This document shows positions 24,369 to 35,784 of a stretch of 64,000 nucleotides of DNA, piece by piece; position 1 is the first letter of the stretch; every line of letters starts with the position of its first letter. The stretch is from an uncultured Bacteroidales bacterium. Lineage in GTDB: Bacteria > Bacteroidota > Bacteroidia > Bacteroidales > Paludibacteraceae. A model generated the notes under the pieces. It saw only the letters and a list, made by a program, of their open reading frames with translations, was not told where the DNA came from and made no database searches. The position numbers were made by a program, and so were the translations under genes. The stretch covers positions 107,128-171,127 of the forward strand of contig ONPG01000005.1 of NCBI GenBank assembly GCA_900319645.1, given 5' to 3'.

Positions 24369-24644
24369 ATGAGCAAAATTCAACCATTAGCAGACCGCGT
24401 GCTGATCAAGCCCGCTGCTGCAGAAGAAAAAACTGTCGGAGGAATCATTATTCCTGACAGTGCCAAAGAGAAACCGCTTCGCGGCGAAGTACTCGCCGTT
24501 GGTAACGGGACAAAAGACGAAGAGATGGTTCTCAAAGCCGGAGACCAGGTCCTTTACGGCAAATACGCCGGAACCGAACTCGAACTCGACGGCGAGAAAT
24601 ACCTGATTATGCGTCAGAGCGATGTACTCGCTATTGTAAAATAA
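24369..24644 (+). CDS. groES: Co-chaperonin GroES
   Basis: 91 residues, complete. [10 protein letters not shown] at the start, the mobile loop [18 protein letters not shown] and the conserved [12 protein letters not shown] are all present. It forms the heptameric lid of GroEL. The gene lies 30 bp before groEL. Confidence 0.98.
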   Translation: MSKIQPLADRVLIKPAAAEEKTVGGIIIPDSAKEKPLRGEVLAVGNGTKDEEMVLKAGDQVLYGKYAGTELELDGEKYLIMRQSDVLAIVK

Positions 24645-24656
24645 TTCGTAATTTAA

Positions 24657-26303
<1,647 letters not shown>

Positions 26304-26311
26304 TCCGGAAT

Positions 26312-26350
26312 TTCAGATTTCCAGATCTCCAGATCTCCAGATCTCCAGAA
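26312..26350. repeat. Short tandem repeat, unit cagatctc
   Basis: Four copies of an 8-9 bp unit (ccagatct) directly after groEL and before the terminator. Confidence 0.8.
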
Positions 26351-26351
26351 C

Positions 26352-26387
26352 ACAAAAATGACACTCTTTCACGAGTGTCATTTTTGT
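26352..26387. terminator. Bidirectional terminator, groEL and convergent DUF2520 gene
   Basis: Perfect 15-bp stem (26352-26366 with 26373-26387) with a 6-nt loop and A/T tracts on both sides. The DUF2520 stop codon lies inside the right arm. Confidence 0.92.
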
Positions 26388-27133
26388 ATCAGTCGGCTTA
26401 TCAGCGCATATACTTCGGCTTTCTCATCCGGCGAGAAAGCCGAGTTGGGAACCGACTCCTTCAGCACTTCCATATGATGAGCCATCACATTCTTGTCATC
26501 CCGCTTCGCGGGGCCTGTCTGCGCCTCTTTGGGTGTGAGCGAATGTACTTTTAGAGCCGTTTGGTCTATCAGCGGCAACAGAGCCTGAAAAGGAATCTGC
26601 GTGTCGGACAAAATGTCCGCAGCCATTCTATACATCAGATTGCTGAAGTTATTGGCAAACACACCCGCTACATGCAGCCGCTCGCGATCATGCTGATTCG
26701 CCTCGTAAATACGGCTCGTCAGCATCTGCGCCAGCGAATAGATGGCAGCAATGTCGTCGATATTCCGCCCCGAGATGAAACAGGGAATACCGCTCCAGTC
26801 GTCTATCAGCACTTCCCGGCTGAAGGACTGAAAGAAATACAGCACTCCGCAATGCGGTTTATCCTCGCCGAACACATCCATCGGCATCGTGCCGGAGGTA
26901 AGCAAGTGCACCGCCTTGGGTGCATAAACGGTCTCCACTACAGCGCGAAGTGCATGATCCGCGATGGCATAGATATAGACATCCGCCTGCGGCAGCTGTT
27001 CAATCGCTTCGCGTGAAGTCTTTTCGTCCGTCAGCGGCCGTCCGTGAACCAGCTCCGTTCTGACACCTTTCAACGCAAAGGCGTGGTGTAAATTCGTCCC
27101 CACACTCCCCGCTCCGATAATTGCAATTTTCAT
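26378..27133 (-). CDS. Rossmann-like and DUF2520 domain protein
   Basis: 251 residues. N-terminal NAD(P)-binding IGAGSVGTNLHHAF (residues 5-18), then a DUF2520 C-terminal helical domain (about 125-250; RERLHVAGVFANNFSNLM). It resembles the fold of ketopantoate/6-phosphogluconate type dehydrogenases, but the substrate is unknown. Its stop lies within the shared terminator stem. The pepV-like gene is 12 bp upstream on the same strand. Confidence 0.88.
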   Translation of the reverse strand: MKIAIIGAGSVGTNLHHAFALKGVRTELVHGRPLTDEKTSREAIEQLPQADVYIYAIADHALRAVVETVYAPKAVHLLTSGTMPMDVFGEDKPHCGVLYFFQSFSREVLIDDWSGIPCFISGRNIDDIAAIYSLAQMLTSRIYEANQHDRERLHVAGVFANNFSNLMYRMAADILSDTQIPFQALLPLIDQTALKVHSLTPKEAQTGPAKRDDKNVMAHHMEVLKESVPNSAFSPDEKAEVYALISRLIQK

Positions 27134-27145
27134 GCGACGATGAAC

Positions 27146-28525
27146 TTAGTGGTTAGCGGCATATTCTTTATAAAACTCACTGATGGCAACAATACCTTTC
27201 TCCCACACCTCGAGATCCATGGATTCATTGGGCGAATGGATTGCGTTTTGCTCTAACCCAAAGCCCATAAGGATCGTTTTGCAGCCGAGTATCTGCTCAA
27301 AAGCGGCAATGATAGGAATACTGCCACCGCGGCGTGCAGCCAACGGTCGTTTGCCGAACGCAATCTCAAAGCCTTTCTCAGCAGCCTTGTAGGCTGGAAT
27401 ATCTATCGGGCAGACATAGCCTTGCCCTCCGTGCATAGGCGTCACTTTCACGCGCACGCCTGCTGGCGCTAACGCGCGCATATATTCAATGAACGCGCGG
27501 GAGATCTGCTCGTGATCCTGATTTGCCACCAAGCGGCAGGAGACCTTGGCAAACGCTTTGCTTGGCAGCACGGTCTTACTACCCTCGCCCGTGTAACCGC
27601 CCCATATACCGCACACGTCAAACGACGGACGGCAACTGTTACGCTCCAGCGTGCTATACCCTTTCTCGCCGAACACATCATCCACATCGATGGCTGCATT
27701 GTATTTCTCTTGCGAGAAAGGAATCTGCGCAATCATCTTCCGTTCTTCCTCAGGTATCGGCAGCACATCGTCGTAGAAACCGGGAATAGTGATTCGTCCG
27801 TCCTTGTCCACCACCTGTGCCAGCATCTCGCATAGCGCGTTCACCGGATTCTTGACCGCTCCGCCGAAATGGCCGGAGTGCAGGTCTCTGTTGGGACCAT
27901 CCACTTCGATCTCCCAATACGCCAAACCGCGCAACCCCGTGGTGATAGAGGGTGTGTCTTTGCCGATCATCGAGGTGTCGCTTACCAGAATAATATCGCT
28001 CTTCAGCAAGTCCTTGTGCTCGCTGATAAATGCTTCCAGCGAAGGCGAGCCAATCTCCTCTTCGCCCTCGAAGATAAACTTGACATTGCATTGCAACAAT
28101 CCCTCGCGAACCATGTATTCAAAGGCTTTCGCCTGGATCATTGCCTGTCCTTTGTCATCGTCAGCTCCGCGTGCGTAGAGCCTTCCGTCGCGGACGGAAG
28201 GCTCCCAAGGATCGGATTTCCACTGCTCCAACGGCTCTACGGGCATCACATCATAATGGGCATAGACCAACACCGTAGGTATTGGTGATGGATGATTAGC
28301 GAGTGGTGATTGATACTCGCCATATACAAACGGATTACCTTGCGAAGGGAGTATCTCTGCTTTCTGGCACCCAGCCTCTATCAGCAATTCCTTCCAACGC
28401 TCGGCACAACGGAGCATATCGGCTTTGTGCTCGGCTTGGCAACTCACGCTCGGAATACGGATGAGCGATGCCCATTCTTCGTAAAACCGCTCGCGATGAG
28501 TGGAAATATATTCAGTTACAGTCAT
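27146..28525 (-). CDS. M20 family dipeptidase (CNDP/PepV type)
   Basis: 459 residues. Metal motif VYAHYDVMPVEP (His 90, Asp 92), the bridging RGADDDKGQ, the catalytic FEGEEEIGSPS and the lid-domain LHSGHFGGAV. It hydrolyses dipeptides with two zinc ions. Residues 72-83 (QSPLANHPSPIP) replace the usual short turn before the metal motif and are encoded by a repeat (28280-28315) of the same style as the intergenic tracts. Part of a co-directional run with DUF2520 and dcp-like genes. Confidence 0.9.
   Translation of the reverse strand: MTVTEYISTHRERFYEEWASLIRIPSVSCQAEHKADMLRCAERWKELLIEAGCQKAEILPSQGNPFVYGEYQSPLANHPSPIPTVLVYAHYDVMPVEPLEQWKSDPWEPSVRDGRLYARGADDDKGQAMIQAKAFEYMVREGLLQCNVKFIFEGEEEIGSPSLEAFISEHKDLLKSDIILVSDTSMIGKDTPSITTGLRGLAYWEIEVDGPNRDLHSGHFGGAVKNPVNALCEMLAQVVDKDGRITIPGFYDDVLPIPEEERKMIAQIPFSQEKYNAAIDVDDVFGEKGYSTLERNSCRPSFDVCGIWGGYTGEGSKTVLPSKAFAKVSCRLVANQDHEQISRAFIEYMRALAPAGVRVKVTPMHGGQGYVCPIDIPAYKAAEKGFEIAFGKRPLAARRGGSIPIIAAFEQILGCKTILMGFGLEQNAIHSPNESMDLEVWEKGIVAISEFYKEYAANH
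28280..28315. repeat. Repeat inside the M20 dipeptidase gene
   Basis: Imperfect units ggtgatgg / gatgatta / gtggtgat, encoding residues 72-83, an expanded surface loop. Confidence 0.65.
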
Positions 28526-28533
28526 AATGGTAT

Positions 28534-30678
28534 TTACTTAATCTCGCGGGCTTTGATACCGTCACGCTCCAGAAGCGCATTGATGGTCGGTTCGCCACCG
28601 CGGAAACGCACATACAGATCCATTGCTTTTTCGGTTCCACCCTTCTCAAGGATGTTCTCACGAAAACACTTGGCTGCCTTCTTGTCAAAGATAGAGCCGT
28701 TTTTCTGTTGTGCCTCTTTGAAGACGGAGAAAGCGTCAGCATCCAGAAGCTCTGACCATTTGTAGCTGTAATAGCCTGCGGCGTAACCGCCTGAGAAAAT
28801 ATGGGTGAAAGCCGTTGCCATCTGTGTTCCCGGCACGGTCGGCAGCACTTGTACCTGCGCCATCGCCTCATCGCTGAAACGACAAACAGACTCCACGGTT
28901 CCGATAGTTTCGTTAACCTCAAACGGCTTCTCCAGTGTGTGCCACTTCATATCAAGATAGCCGAAACTGAGCTGGCGTACACAAGCGTAAGCAGCGTGAT
29001 AGGTCTGCGAAGCGTGCATCTTGTCGAGCAACTCCTGCGGCAGAGCCTCGCCTGTCTTATAGTGTTTGGCAAACGTATCGAGGAACTCTTTCTCGTCGAT
29101 GAAGTTCTCGTTAAACTGCGAAGGCAGCTCCACAAAGTCGCGCGGTACGTTGGTTCCGCTCTGAGCCGAATACTGGCAGCGGGTCAACATTCCGTGCAAG
29201 CCGTGACCGAACTCGTGGAGGAAAGTGCGCACCTCGTCGTAAGAGAACAGAGCAGGTTTGTCGGCGGTAGGACGGGTGAAGTTCATCACATTCACGATGT
29301 GCGGACGATGGTCTTTCTTGCCCTCGAAATACTGCGGCTGGAAATCGTTCATCCACGCTCCTCCGCGTTTACCGTCCCGCGGGTGGAAGTCCGCATAATA
29401 AACGGCTAAGAACTTGCCTTTCTCGTCAAAGACCTCATAAGCGGTCACCTCCGGGTTATAGACCTGGATATTCTTGTTCTCTTTGAATTTCAAGCCATAC
29501 AGACGCTCAGCCAGGCCAAACACACCTTTCTTGACGTTCTCCAACTCGAAATACGGACGGAGGTCATCGTCAGAGATAGCATATTTCTCCTGTTTGAGTT
29601 TCTTGGAATAATAGCTGAAATCCCAGGGCTGGATATGTGCGGCATAGAAACCGTGCGCGTGGGCGTAGTCCTCCAGTTCTTTTACCTCCTCGCGTGCTGC
29701 CGGCATATATGCGTCACGCAACTGATCGAGCAAACTATATACGCGCTCCGGCGTCTCTGCCATCGTCTTGTAGAGCGATTTCTCGGCATAAGTTTTCTTG
29801 CCGAAGAGGTTTGCCAAAGCCAGACGGGTATTGACAATCTCCACGATAAGACCCGTGTTGTCAAACTCGCCGCCCACACATTTGCCTGCATTTGCCATAT
29901 AGAGCTCACGACGAATGTCACGATTATCCAAATCCTGCATCACAGGAATCGTAGTAGTGGGTTTCAGGTTGAGCAACCAGCCCTCAAGACCTTTCTTCTC
30001 CGCGTTAGCGCGAAGCATGGCCTTGGTGTCGTCGTTAAGGCCGGCGAGCAATGCCTCGTCGCTAATGAGCATCGTCCAGGCGTTGGTAGCCTTAAGCACG
30101 TTCTGACCATATTGGAGCGTCAGTTTGCTCAGTTTGGCGGAAAGCTCGCGGTAGATCTGTTTGTCTTCCGGCGAGAGGTTGGCTCCGTTGTTCGCAAACG
30201 ACTCGTAGATATCCTCCAGCAGTTTGCGTTGTGCCTTGTTGAGTTTGAGTTTGTCACGCTGCTCATAAACGGCTTTGATACGTTTGAAAAGACCTTCATT
30301 CAGACGGATAGTGGATGCGTATTCCGACATCTTCGGGCTCAACTCCATCTCTATCTTCTGGAGCGTGTCGTTGGTCTCAGCCGAAGTGAGGTTGTAGAAA
30401 CAGCCGGCTACGATGCTAAGCATTTCTCCGGATTTCTCGTACGCCTCAATCGTGTTGGCAAACGTCGGAGCGGCAGGGTTATTGACAATATCGTCAATTT
30501 CCTTCAGACCCTGTTTCATCGCCTCCTCGAATGCAGGCATATAGTGCTCTGCGTAAATCTCGTTGAAGGGATACGTGCCGTGAGGCGTTTTCCAGTTCTT
30601 GTAATCAAAGAACGGGTTGGTAGCAGCAGAAGCTGCCATTACAGTTGTGGCGAAAGCCATAAGCATAAATTTTCTCAT
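28534..30678 (-). CDS. M3 family peptidyl-dipeptidase (Dcp-like)
   Basis: 714 residues with an N-terminal signal sequence (LMAFATTVMAASAAT). The zinc motif HEFGHGLHGML starts near residue 487, followed by the family segment FVELPSQFNENF. It removes dipeptides from peptide C termini; in Bacteroidota such enzymes are usually periplasmic. Together with the M20 dipeptidase downstream (8 bp gap) and the M16 protease elsewhere, it points to use of peptides as nutrients. Confidence 0.93.
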   Translation of the reverse strand: MRKFMLMAFATTVMAASAATNPFFDYKNWKTPHGTYPFNEIYAEHYMPAFEEAMKQGLKEIDDIVNNPAAPTFANTIEAYEKSGEMLSIVAGCFYNLTSAETNDTLQKIEMELSPKMSEYASTIRLNEGLFKRIKAVYEQRDKLKLNKAQRKLLEDIYESFANNGANLSPEDKQIYRELSAKLSKLTLQYGQNVLKATNAWTMLISDEALLAGLNDDTKAMLRANAEKKGLEGWLLNLKPTTTIPVMQDLDNRDIRRELYMANAGKCVGGEFDNTGLIVEIVNTRLALANLFGKKTYAEKSLYKTMAETPERVYSLLDQLRDAYMPAAREEVKELEDYAHAHGFYAAHIQPWDFSYYSKKLKQEKYAISDDDLRPYFELENVKKGVFGLAERLYGLKFKENKNIQVYNPEVTAYEVFDEKGKFLAVYYADFHPRDGKRGGAWMNDFQPQYFEGKKDHRPHIVNVMNFTRPTADKPALFSYDEVRTFLHEFGHGLHGMLTRCQYSAQSGTNVPRDFVELPSQFNENFIDEKEFLDTFAKHYKTGEALPQELLDKMHASQTYHAAYACVRQLSFGYLDMKWHTLEKPFEVNETIGTVESVCRFSDEAMAQVQVLPTVPGTQMATAFTHIFSGGYAAGYYSYKWSELLDADAFSVFKEAQQKNGSIFDKKAAKCFRENILEKGGTEKAMDLYVRFRGGEPTINALLERDGIKAREIK

Positions 30679-30702
30679 TTTTCTATATAATTGTTTCTGT
30701 GA

Positions 30703-32004
30703 TTAACGAAGTAGATTAATGTCTCCTGAAAGTTGGTAAACTCCTATTACCGATTCATCTGCATTCGCTTTTTTCTTCTTATAGGAAGCTTTTGCGCTGT
30801 ATTTGGCATTCTTGGCGGCATCGGTTCCGAGCGCACGGATGACGTAGAAATACGCGCCTTCTGCAGCGGGTCTGCCTCCGGAAATAGTGCCATCCCACCC
30901 TTTCGCGGGATCGGTCCATTCAAAGACCAGATGTCCCCAGCGGTTATAGACCCAGCAATGGAACTCTCTGATCGAGCGGTAAGCCACGCGGAACTCGTCG
31001 TTCTGTCCGTCGCCGTTAGGCGTGAACACATTCGGAACTGCCAGATACGATTCGCTGATATTAACCGTCACTTCCATCGAATCGGCTGCGCAATACGGAC
31101 TGTTGACCGCACAAACCACGCGGTAACTTCCCGGTTCGGAGAACGAGTAACGGATATCCTGATCCGAACGCGTAACTATCAGATCAGCACCGTGATAGAT
31201 AGCCCATCTATAGTATTTTACTTCAGGTGTCGGATTGCTGTAGAACGCCACCTCTAACGGTCCGCTGTACTCCGAACCTTGTATCAGGTCCTGGCTGGTA
31301 GGACGGTTGCGTTCGTTGGATTTCTCGCCTTCCGTTCCACGCGAAGTGACCAGAGAGGTCAATTGGAAATTCACAGCCATCACATCCTCTACAAACAGAG
31401 TTGCTTCCACACAAGCAGAATCCAGCCCGAACTTGGAGCGAATCTCTTGGTCGTAGCACAAGTGGATTGTTGTGCCGGCATACAAAGCAGGCAGAATATA
31501 ATTGCCCGTTCGCAAGGTAGCCGTCATTTGGGCGGCCGAGTCTCCCCATTGTTCGCCGTTCCACGCCAGCGCATTATATTCTATAGTACACGCACGCGCG
31601 TACGTACCCGTAGTAGCGTCCGGACGCGTATAGACAAAAGGTTTCGCGTCGCCCGTCAGCATGAGCGTTGTGGCATTACAATCGGGCACTATCGTAAGCG
31701 ATAAGTCCGTTGGCTCGTAGTACTTATAAACATAACATGGAGCCGACGTCGAGCCTTCGCGGACGATATAGTAGCCTCCTTCGTCCGGATAAATCTCATC
31801 CGTTGCGCTGGCTTCCAGAGTACCATCGGTCCTATACCAATCCACCTCGCCGATAGTGGAGCGAAGATGGATCTCTTCCTTAAAAATAAACAGCGTGTCT
31901 TTGCCGTTCACCACCTGCGTGGCTGTTCCTACGCACTCTATATCAGAGGCATAGGAAACAGCTGCAAGCAGGAGCAATAATAATGTTACTATTTTCTTTG
32001 TCAT
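30703..32004 (-). CDS. Surface protein with gliding-motility-associated C-terminal domain (type-B T9SS cargo)
   Basis: 433 residues from ATG 32004 (a GTG 24 bp upstream is less likely). Signal peptide MTKKIVTLLLLLLAAVSYA, beta-rich repeats with PKD-like stretches (YSFSEPGSYRVVCAVNS), and the C-terminal CHU_C domain: VPNVFTPNGDGQNDEF, YNRWGHLVFEWTDPAKGWDG and EGAYFYVI. That domain directs secretion through the type IX system. The very C terminus is extended beyond the domain by a Lys-rich stretch (KASYKKKK) and a short tail. The ligand or role is unknown. Confidence 0.88.
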   Translation of the reverse strand: MTKKIVTLLLLLLAAVSYASDIECVGTATQVVNGKDTLFIFKEEIHLRSTIGEVDWYRTDGTLEASATDEIYPDEGGYYIVREGSTSAPCYVYKYYEPTDLSLTIVPDCNATTLMLTGDAKPFVYTRPDATTGTYARACTIEYNALAWNGEQWGDSAAQMTATLRTGNYILPALYAGTTIHLCYDQEIRSKFGLDSACVEATLFVEDVMAVNFQLTSLVTSRGTEGEKSNERNRPTSQDLIQGSEYSGPLEVAFYSNPTPEVKYYRWAIYHGADLIVTRSDQDIRYSFSEPGSYRVVCAVNSPYCAADSMEVTVNISESYLAVPNVFTPNGDGQNDEFRVAYRSIREFHCWVYNRWGHLVFEWTDPAKGWDGTISGGRPAAEGAYFYVIRALGTDAAKNAKYSAKASYKKKKANADESVIGVYQLSGDINLLR

Positions 32005-32034
32005 TTCGTTATGACCTCGTGTCGTCACGACGAC

Positions 32035-32955
32035 TTATTTGTTCACTTGGAAACGGGTGTTGCCGTTCTCAATAAAATCAACGATTTGCTTGGCGGCGGC
32101 GATGCCGGCATTGATGTTCGCTTCGGCGGTCTGCGCGCCCATTTTCTTAGGCGTAGCGAAATAACGGCCTTCGAACAGCGTGCGGAACTTCATATCAGCG
32201 GCCGGCATAATATCCGTCATATATTTGAGATCCGTACGCTCCTGCATCAGCGAGATCAATCCTTCTTCGTCAATTACCTCTTTGCGGGCGGTATTGACCA
32301 GCACTCCACCCTTCGGCAGAAGGTTGACGAGATCACGGTTGATGCTTCCTTTGGTTTCCGGCGTTGCAGGAATATGCAGGCTCACGATGTCGCAGGCAGA
32401 ATACAATTCCTCCGCCGAATGAACCGGCTTCACATTTGCCTGTATCATCGCCTCGTCCGGGCAATACGCGTCGTACGCATATACCTCCATTCCGAAGCCT
32501 TGCGCGATACGTGCCACGTTGCGTCCGACATTTCCGAAGGCGTGAATACCGAGTTTCTTACCTTTGAGTTCGGTTCCGCTTGTGCCGTTATAGAGGTTGC
32601 GCACAGCATAGACCATCAGCCCAAGAGCCAACTCTGCCACAGCGTTGCTGTTCTGACCCGGTGTGTTCATCGCTACCACCTTGTGTGCCGTAGCGGCTTC
32701 GAGGTCGATATTGTCGTAACCTGCTCCGGCACGAACCACGATCTTCAGTTGCTTGGCGGCGTCAAGTACGGCGGCGTCCACCACATCCGAACGGATGATG
32801 AGTGCGTCGGCATCAGCCACGGCATCCAGCAACTGCTGTTTGTCGGTATATTTCTCCAGGAGCGCGAGCTCGTATCCTGCGCCCTCTACCACTTCGCGGA
32901 TACCGTCAACGGCCACTTTCGCAAAGGGTTTCTCTGTTGCTACTAATACTTTCAT
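32035..32955 (-). CDS. serA: D-3-phosphoglycerate dehydrogenase (short form)
   Basis: 306 residues from ATG 32955; the frame extends upstream into the repeat tract 32968-33016, which I reject as start. D-isomer 2-hydroxyacid dehydrogenase features: VRAGAGYDNIDLEAA, the NAD motif GIHAFGNVGRNVARIAQ, and the NTARKEVIDEE arginine region. No ACT or ASB regulatory domain, so serine feedback is not expected. It lies right after serC, making a two-gene start of the phosphoserine pathway. The usual catalytic His segment is replaced by MGAQTAEAN, with Gln-Thr where many enzymes have a His. Confidence 0.88.
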   Translation of the reverse strand: MKVLVATEKPFAKVAVDGIREVVEGAGYELALLEKYTDKQQLLDAVADADALIIRSDVVDAAVLDAAKQLKIVVRAGAGYDNIDLEAATAHKVVAMNTPGQNSNAVAELALGLMVYAVRNLYNGTSGTELKGKKLGIHAFGNVGRNVARIAQGFGMEVYAYDAYCPDEAMIQANVKPVHSAEELYSACDIVSLHIPATPETKGSINRDLVNLLPKGGVLVNTARKEVIDEEGLISLMQERTDLKYMTDIMPAADMKFRTLFEGRYFATPKKMGAQTAEANINAGIAAAKQIVDFIENGNTRFQVNK

Positions 32956-32967
32956 GATTCTTCGTTT

Positions 32968-33016
32968 TTGCGAGATACCGATATTTCGAGATTTCGACAT
33001 ATCGATATTTCGAGAT
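32968..33016. repeat. Short tandem repeat, unit gatatttcga
   Basis: Four to five degenerate copies (gatatttcgagat / ttcgacatatcg) fill the serC-serA gap and would be translated only if an upstream start of serA were used. Confidence 0.75.
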
Positions 33017-33021
33017 TCCTA

Positions 33022-34101
33022 TTAATGCAATTTTTCGTACTCTTTGATGCAATCCACGAGTGCCTGCACGCCCTCCAGATCCATCGCGTTGTAGCAGGAA
33101 GCACGGAATCCGCCTACCAGACGGTGACCTTTGATGCCGACCATGCCTTTTGCCGTAGCGAACTTGAAGAAATCGTCCTGCAAGTCTTCGTAACCCGGTT
33201 TGAGCACAAAGCAGATGTTCATGCGGCTGCGGTCTTCTTTGTCAAGAATCGTCGGCGTAAACAGTTTGGATTCATCCAGACATTTGTAGAGCAGATCAGC
33301 CTTGGCTTTGTTGCGTGCCTCTATCCATTTCACGCCGCCGTTTGTTTTGAGCCAGCGGAGCGTCAGCAGAGCGGTATAAACAGGCAGAACCGGAGGTGTA
33401 TTGAACATCGAACCGCCGTCAATATGCGTCTGATAGTTCAGCATCGTCGGAATATAACGGCTCACTTTGCCGAGGCAGGATTCTTTGATGATGACGAAAG
33501 TTACACCAGCCGGCGCAAGGTTCTTCTGTGCTCCGCCGTAGATGATGTCGTACTGGCTGACGTCTATCGGACGGCTGAGAATATCCGAACTCATGTCGGC
33601 TACCAAAGGCACATTGCCTTTTTTCTTGTAGATTTCCGCCAGTTTCTCGTCGTTGATCTCCGTTCCGAAGATGGTGTTGTTGGTCGTAATATGGAAATAA
33701 TCAGCGTCCTGCGGGATCTCGTAGTCCGTCGGGATATTGGTTGTGCTGGCGGCTACCTCCACTGCCTCGCCGAAGCCTTTTGCCTCTTTGAGTGCTTTCT
33801 TCGACCACACGCCGGTATTCAGGTAAGCGGCTTTCTTCTCCAACATATTGAACGGAACCATACAGAACTGGAGCGAAGCGCCTCCTCCGAGGAAGAGCAC
33901 GCGGTAACCCTCCGGTACATTCAGCAGTTCTTTCATCAGCGCTTCCGCCTCGTCCATTACGGGTTGGAAATACTTGGCACGATGAGAAATCTCCAGAATA
34001 GACAGACCTTCACCCTGAAAATCCATTACGGCTTCAGCCGTTTGCTTGATTACTTCTTGCGGCAGGATACTCGGTCCTGCATTGAAATTGTATTTTTTCA
34101 T
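33022..34101 (-). CDS. serC: Phosphoserine aminotransferase
   Basis: 359 residues. [13 protein letters not shown] at the start, [14 protein letters not shown], the lysine loop [15 protein letters not shown] with the PLP lysine, and GFRASCYNA near the C terminus. It transfers an amino group from glutamate to 3-phosphohydroxypyruvate. Immediately before serA, with which it forms the serine biosynthetic pair; only a phosphatase step is missing here. Confidence 0.97.
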   Translation of the reverse strand: MKKYNFNAGPSILPQEVIKQTAEAVMDFQGEGLSILEISHRAKYFQPVMDEAEALMKELLNVPEGYRVLFLGGGASLQFCMVPFNMLEKKAAYLNTGVWSKKALKEAKGFGEAVEVAASTTNIPTDYEIPQDADYFHITTNNTIFGTEINDEKLAEIYKKKGNVPLVADMSSDILSRPIDVSQYDIIYGGAQKNLAPAGVTFVIIKESCLGKVSRYIPTMLNYQTHIDGGSMFNTPPVLPVYTALLTLRWLKTNGGVKWIEARNKAKADLLYKCLDESKLFTPTILDKEDRSRMNICFVLKPGYEDLQDDFFKFATAKGMVGIKGHRLVGGFRASCYNAMDLEGVQALVDCIKEYEKLH

Positions 34102-34107
34102 ATTGTA

Positions 34108-35772
34108 TTAAAGGTTAAAACGTTTCCATTGTGTGTGACGGACCTCGGGCAGCGTGGCGGCGGCAGGGTTCGGTCCCGGTTTCCGGGATTTGTAAAGCGC
34201 CATGGCGATGGCAGCTTTCTCGTCCTCGCTGGCGGTTGCAGCCGGAGCGGGAGCAGGAGCGGCTTGTTGCGGCAAGTACTGCTGCAAGTTCTCAGGAACA
34301 GGTTTGCCGGCTTTCTGCATTCGCTCGGCAAGGTCTTTGTTGAACTGCTCTTTCGCCTGACCGGATTTGTATTCGCGGTATTGTTTGTCGTGCATAGCGA
34401 ACTCGAAGAGCTCTTCGTCGTCCTGGCCACGGTCCCAGCCCAGTTCCTCCATCTCCTTGATATACTGCGGCAGTACATCCGGATAGAGAGCCTGCGGGTC
34501 GCCGGTATAGAACTCCATGTTTTTCTCCTTTGCCAGTTCGATGATCTCCGGCGCAAGTGTACCGGGTAGTTTACCGGACTTGCCGAGGATCATTCCCCAC
34601 ATAGCCGGATCCATGCGTGTGAACGGTTTCTCGCCCATCGAGCGGCTGAAGAGGTTCATCAGCGCGGCGTTCTTCACATATTGCGAGAACGGCGTTACGA
34701 GACACGGCGTGCCGAGCATCGGCCATACACGCTGTACTTCCTGGAAGAGTTCGACGAGCAGTTCGTCTTCGTTGAGTGTTTTCTCGCCGCGTTTCTTGAG
34801 GTTGGCGTTGATAGCCGCGTGCATTCCTTTGAGATCCGCCATCAGCGAGCCCATCATTCCACCCGGCAGACCACAGCCGACGAGCAGCGAAGTCATCTTG
34901 CTGTTACGCGGGTCGATCCAGTAACCCAGGAAATCATCGATGAACTCCTGTGTCAGATTGCGCGCCTCCATATAGGCTTTCATGTTGATATCTTTCACCA
35001 GGAATCCTGCCTCGCGGAGCATCGCCTGAATAGTAATCACATCCGGATGAACCATTCCCCAGCTCAGCGGCTCGATAGCCACGTCGAGCACATCGCCGCC
35101 GGCTTTCGCTACCTCCAGCATCGAAGCCACCGAGAATCCGGGACCTGTGTGACCGTGGTATTGAATAATGATGTCCGGGTGTTTCTCTTTGATAGCCGCT
35201 ACGATCTTGCCTAACATCGTCGGACGACCGATACCTGCCATGTCCTTCAAACAGATCTCCTGTGCGCCGCCTTCGATCAGTTGCTCAGCCAGATTGACGT
35301 AATACTCCACGGTGTGAACCGGAGAATAGGTGATACACATCGTAGCCTGCGCGGTCATACCTGCTGCTTTCGCCCATTTGATAGACGGAATAATATTACG
35401 CGGGTCGTTCAGACCGCAGAAGATACGGGTGATGTCGGTTCCCTGCGCGTGCTTCACTTTGTACATCAACTGGCGCACGTCAGCCGGAACAGGATTCATA
35501 CGGAGCGCATTCAGACCGCGGTCGAGCATATGGGTTTTGATACCTGCTTCGTTAAACGGTTTGGTAAATGTACGCACGGCTTGGTTGGGATTCTCGCCGT
35601 AGAGAAGGTTGACTTGCTCGCTTGCGCCTCCGTTGGTCTCCACGCGGTCGAAGCAGCCCATGTCAATAATCACAGGTGCTACGCGCGCCAACTGGTCTTT
35701 GCGAGGAACATACTTGCCGCTCGATTGCCACATATCGCGGTACACGAGCGAGAATTGGATTTCTTTTTTCAT
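34108..35772 (-). CDS. Carboxyltransferase subunit of a pyruvate carboxylase/oxaloacetate decarboxylase type enzyme
   Basis: 554 residues: HMGL-like TIM barrel (about 1-290) with metal residues in YHGHTGPG and the conserved lysine in ICLKDMAG, then the PYC/OADA conserved domain (about 310-480). There is no biotinyl domain and no (A/V)MKM lysine motif; the C terminus is an Ala/Pro linker followed by a short segment, DEKAAIAMALY, that looks like the tail of OadG- or MmdC-type small subunits (inference). The biotin carrier and pump subunits must be elsewhere. Interconverts oxaloacetate and pyruvate using carboxybiotin. It lies 6 bp before serC and 12 bp after the DUF2130 gene. Confidence 0.85.
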   Translation of the reverse strand: MKKEIQFSLVYRDMWQSSGKYVPRKDQLARVAPVIIDMGCFDRVETNGGASEQVNLLYGENPNQAVRTFTKPFNEAGIKTHMLDRGLNALRMNPVPADVRQLMYKVKHAQGTDITRIFCGLNDPRNIIPSIKWAKAAGMTAQATMCITYSPVHTVEYYVNLAEQLIEGGAQEICLKDMAGIGRPTMLGKIVAAIKEKHPDIIIQYHGHTGPGFSVASMLEVAKAGGDVLDVAIEPLSWGMVHPDVITIQAMLREAGFLVKDINMKAYMEARNLTQEFIDDFLGYWIDPRNSKMTSLLVGCGLPGGMMGSLMADLKGMHAAINANLKKRGEKTLNEDELLVELFQEVQRVWPMLGTPCLVTPFSQYVKNAALMNLFSRSMGEKPFTRMDPAMWGMILGKSGKLPGTLAPEIIELAKEKNMEFYTGDPQALYPDVLPQYIKEMEELGWDRGQDDEELFEFAMHDKQYREYKSGQAKEQFNKDLAERMQKAGKPVPENLQQYLPQQAAPAPAPAATASEDEKAAIAMALYKSRKPGPNPAAATLPEVRHTQWKRFNL

Positions 35773-35784
35773 TATATTAGTTGT

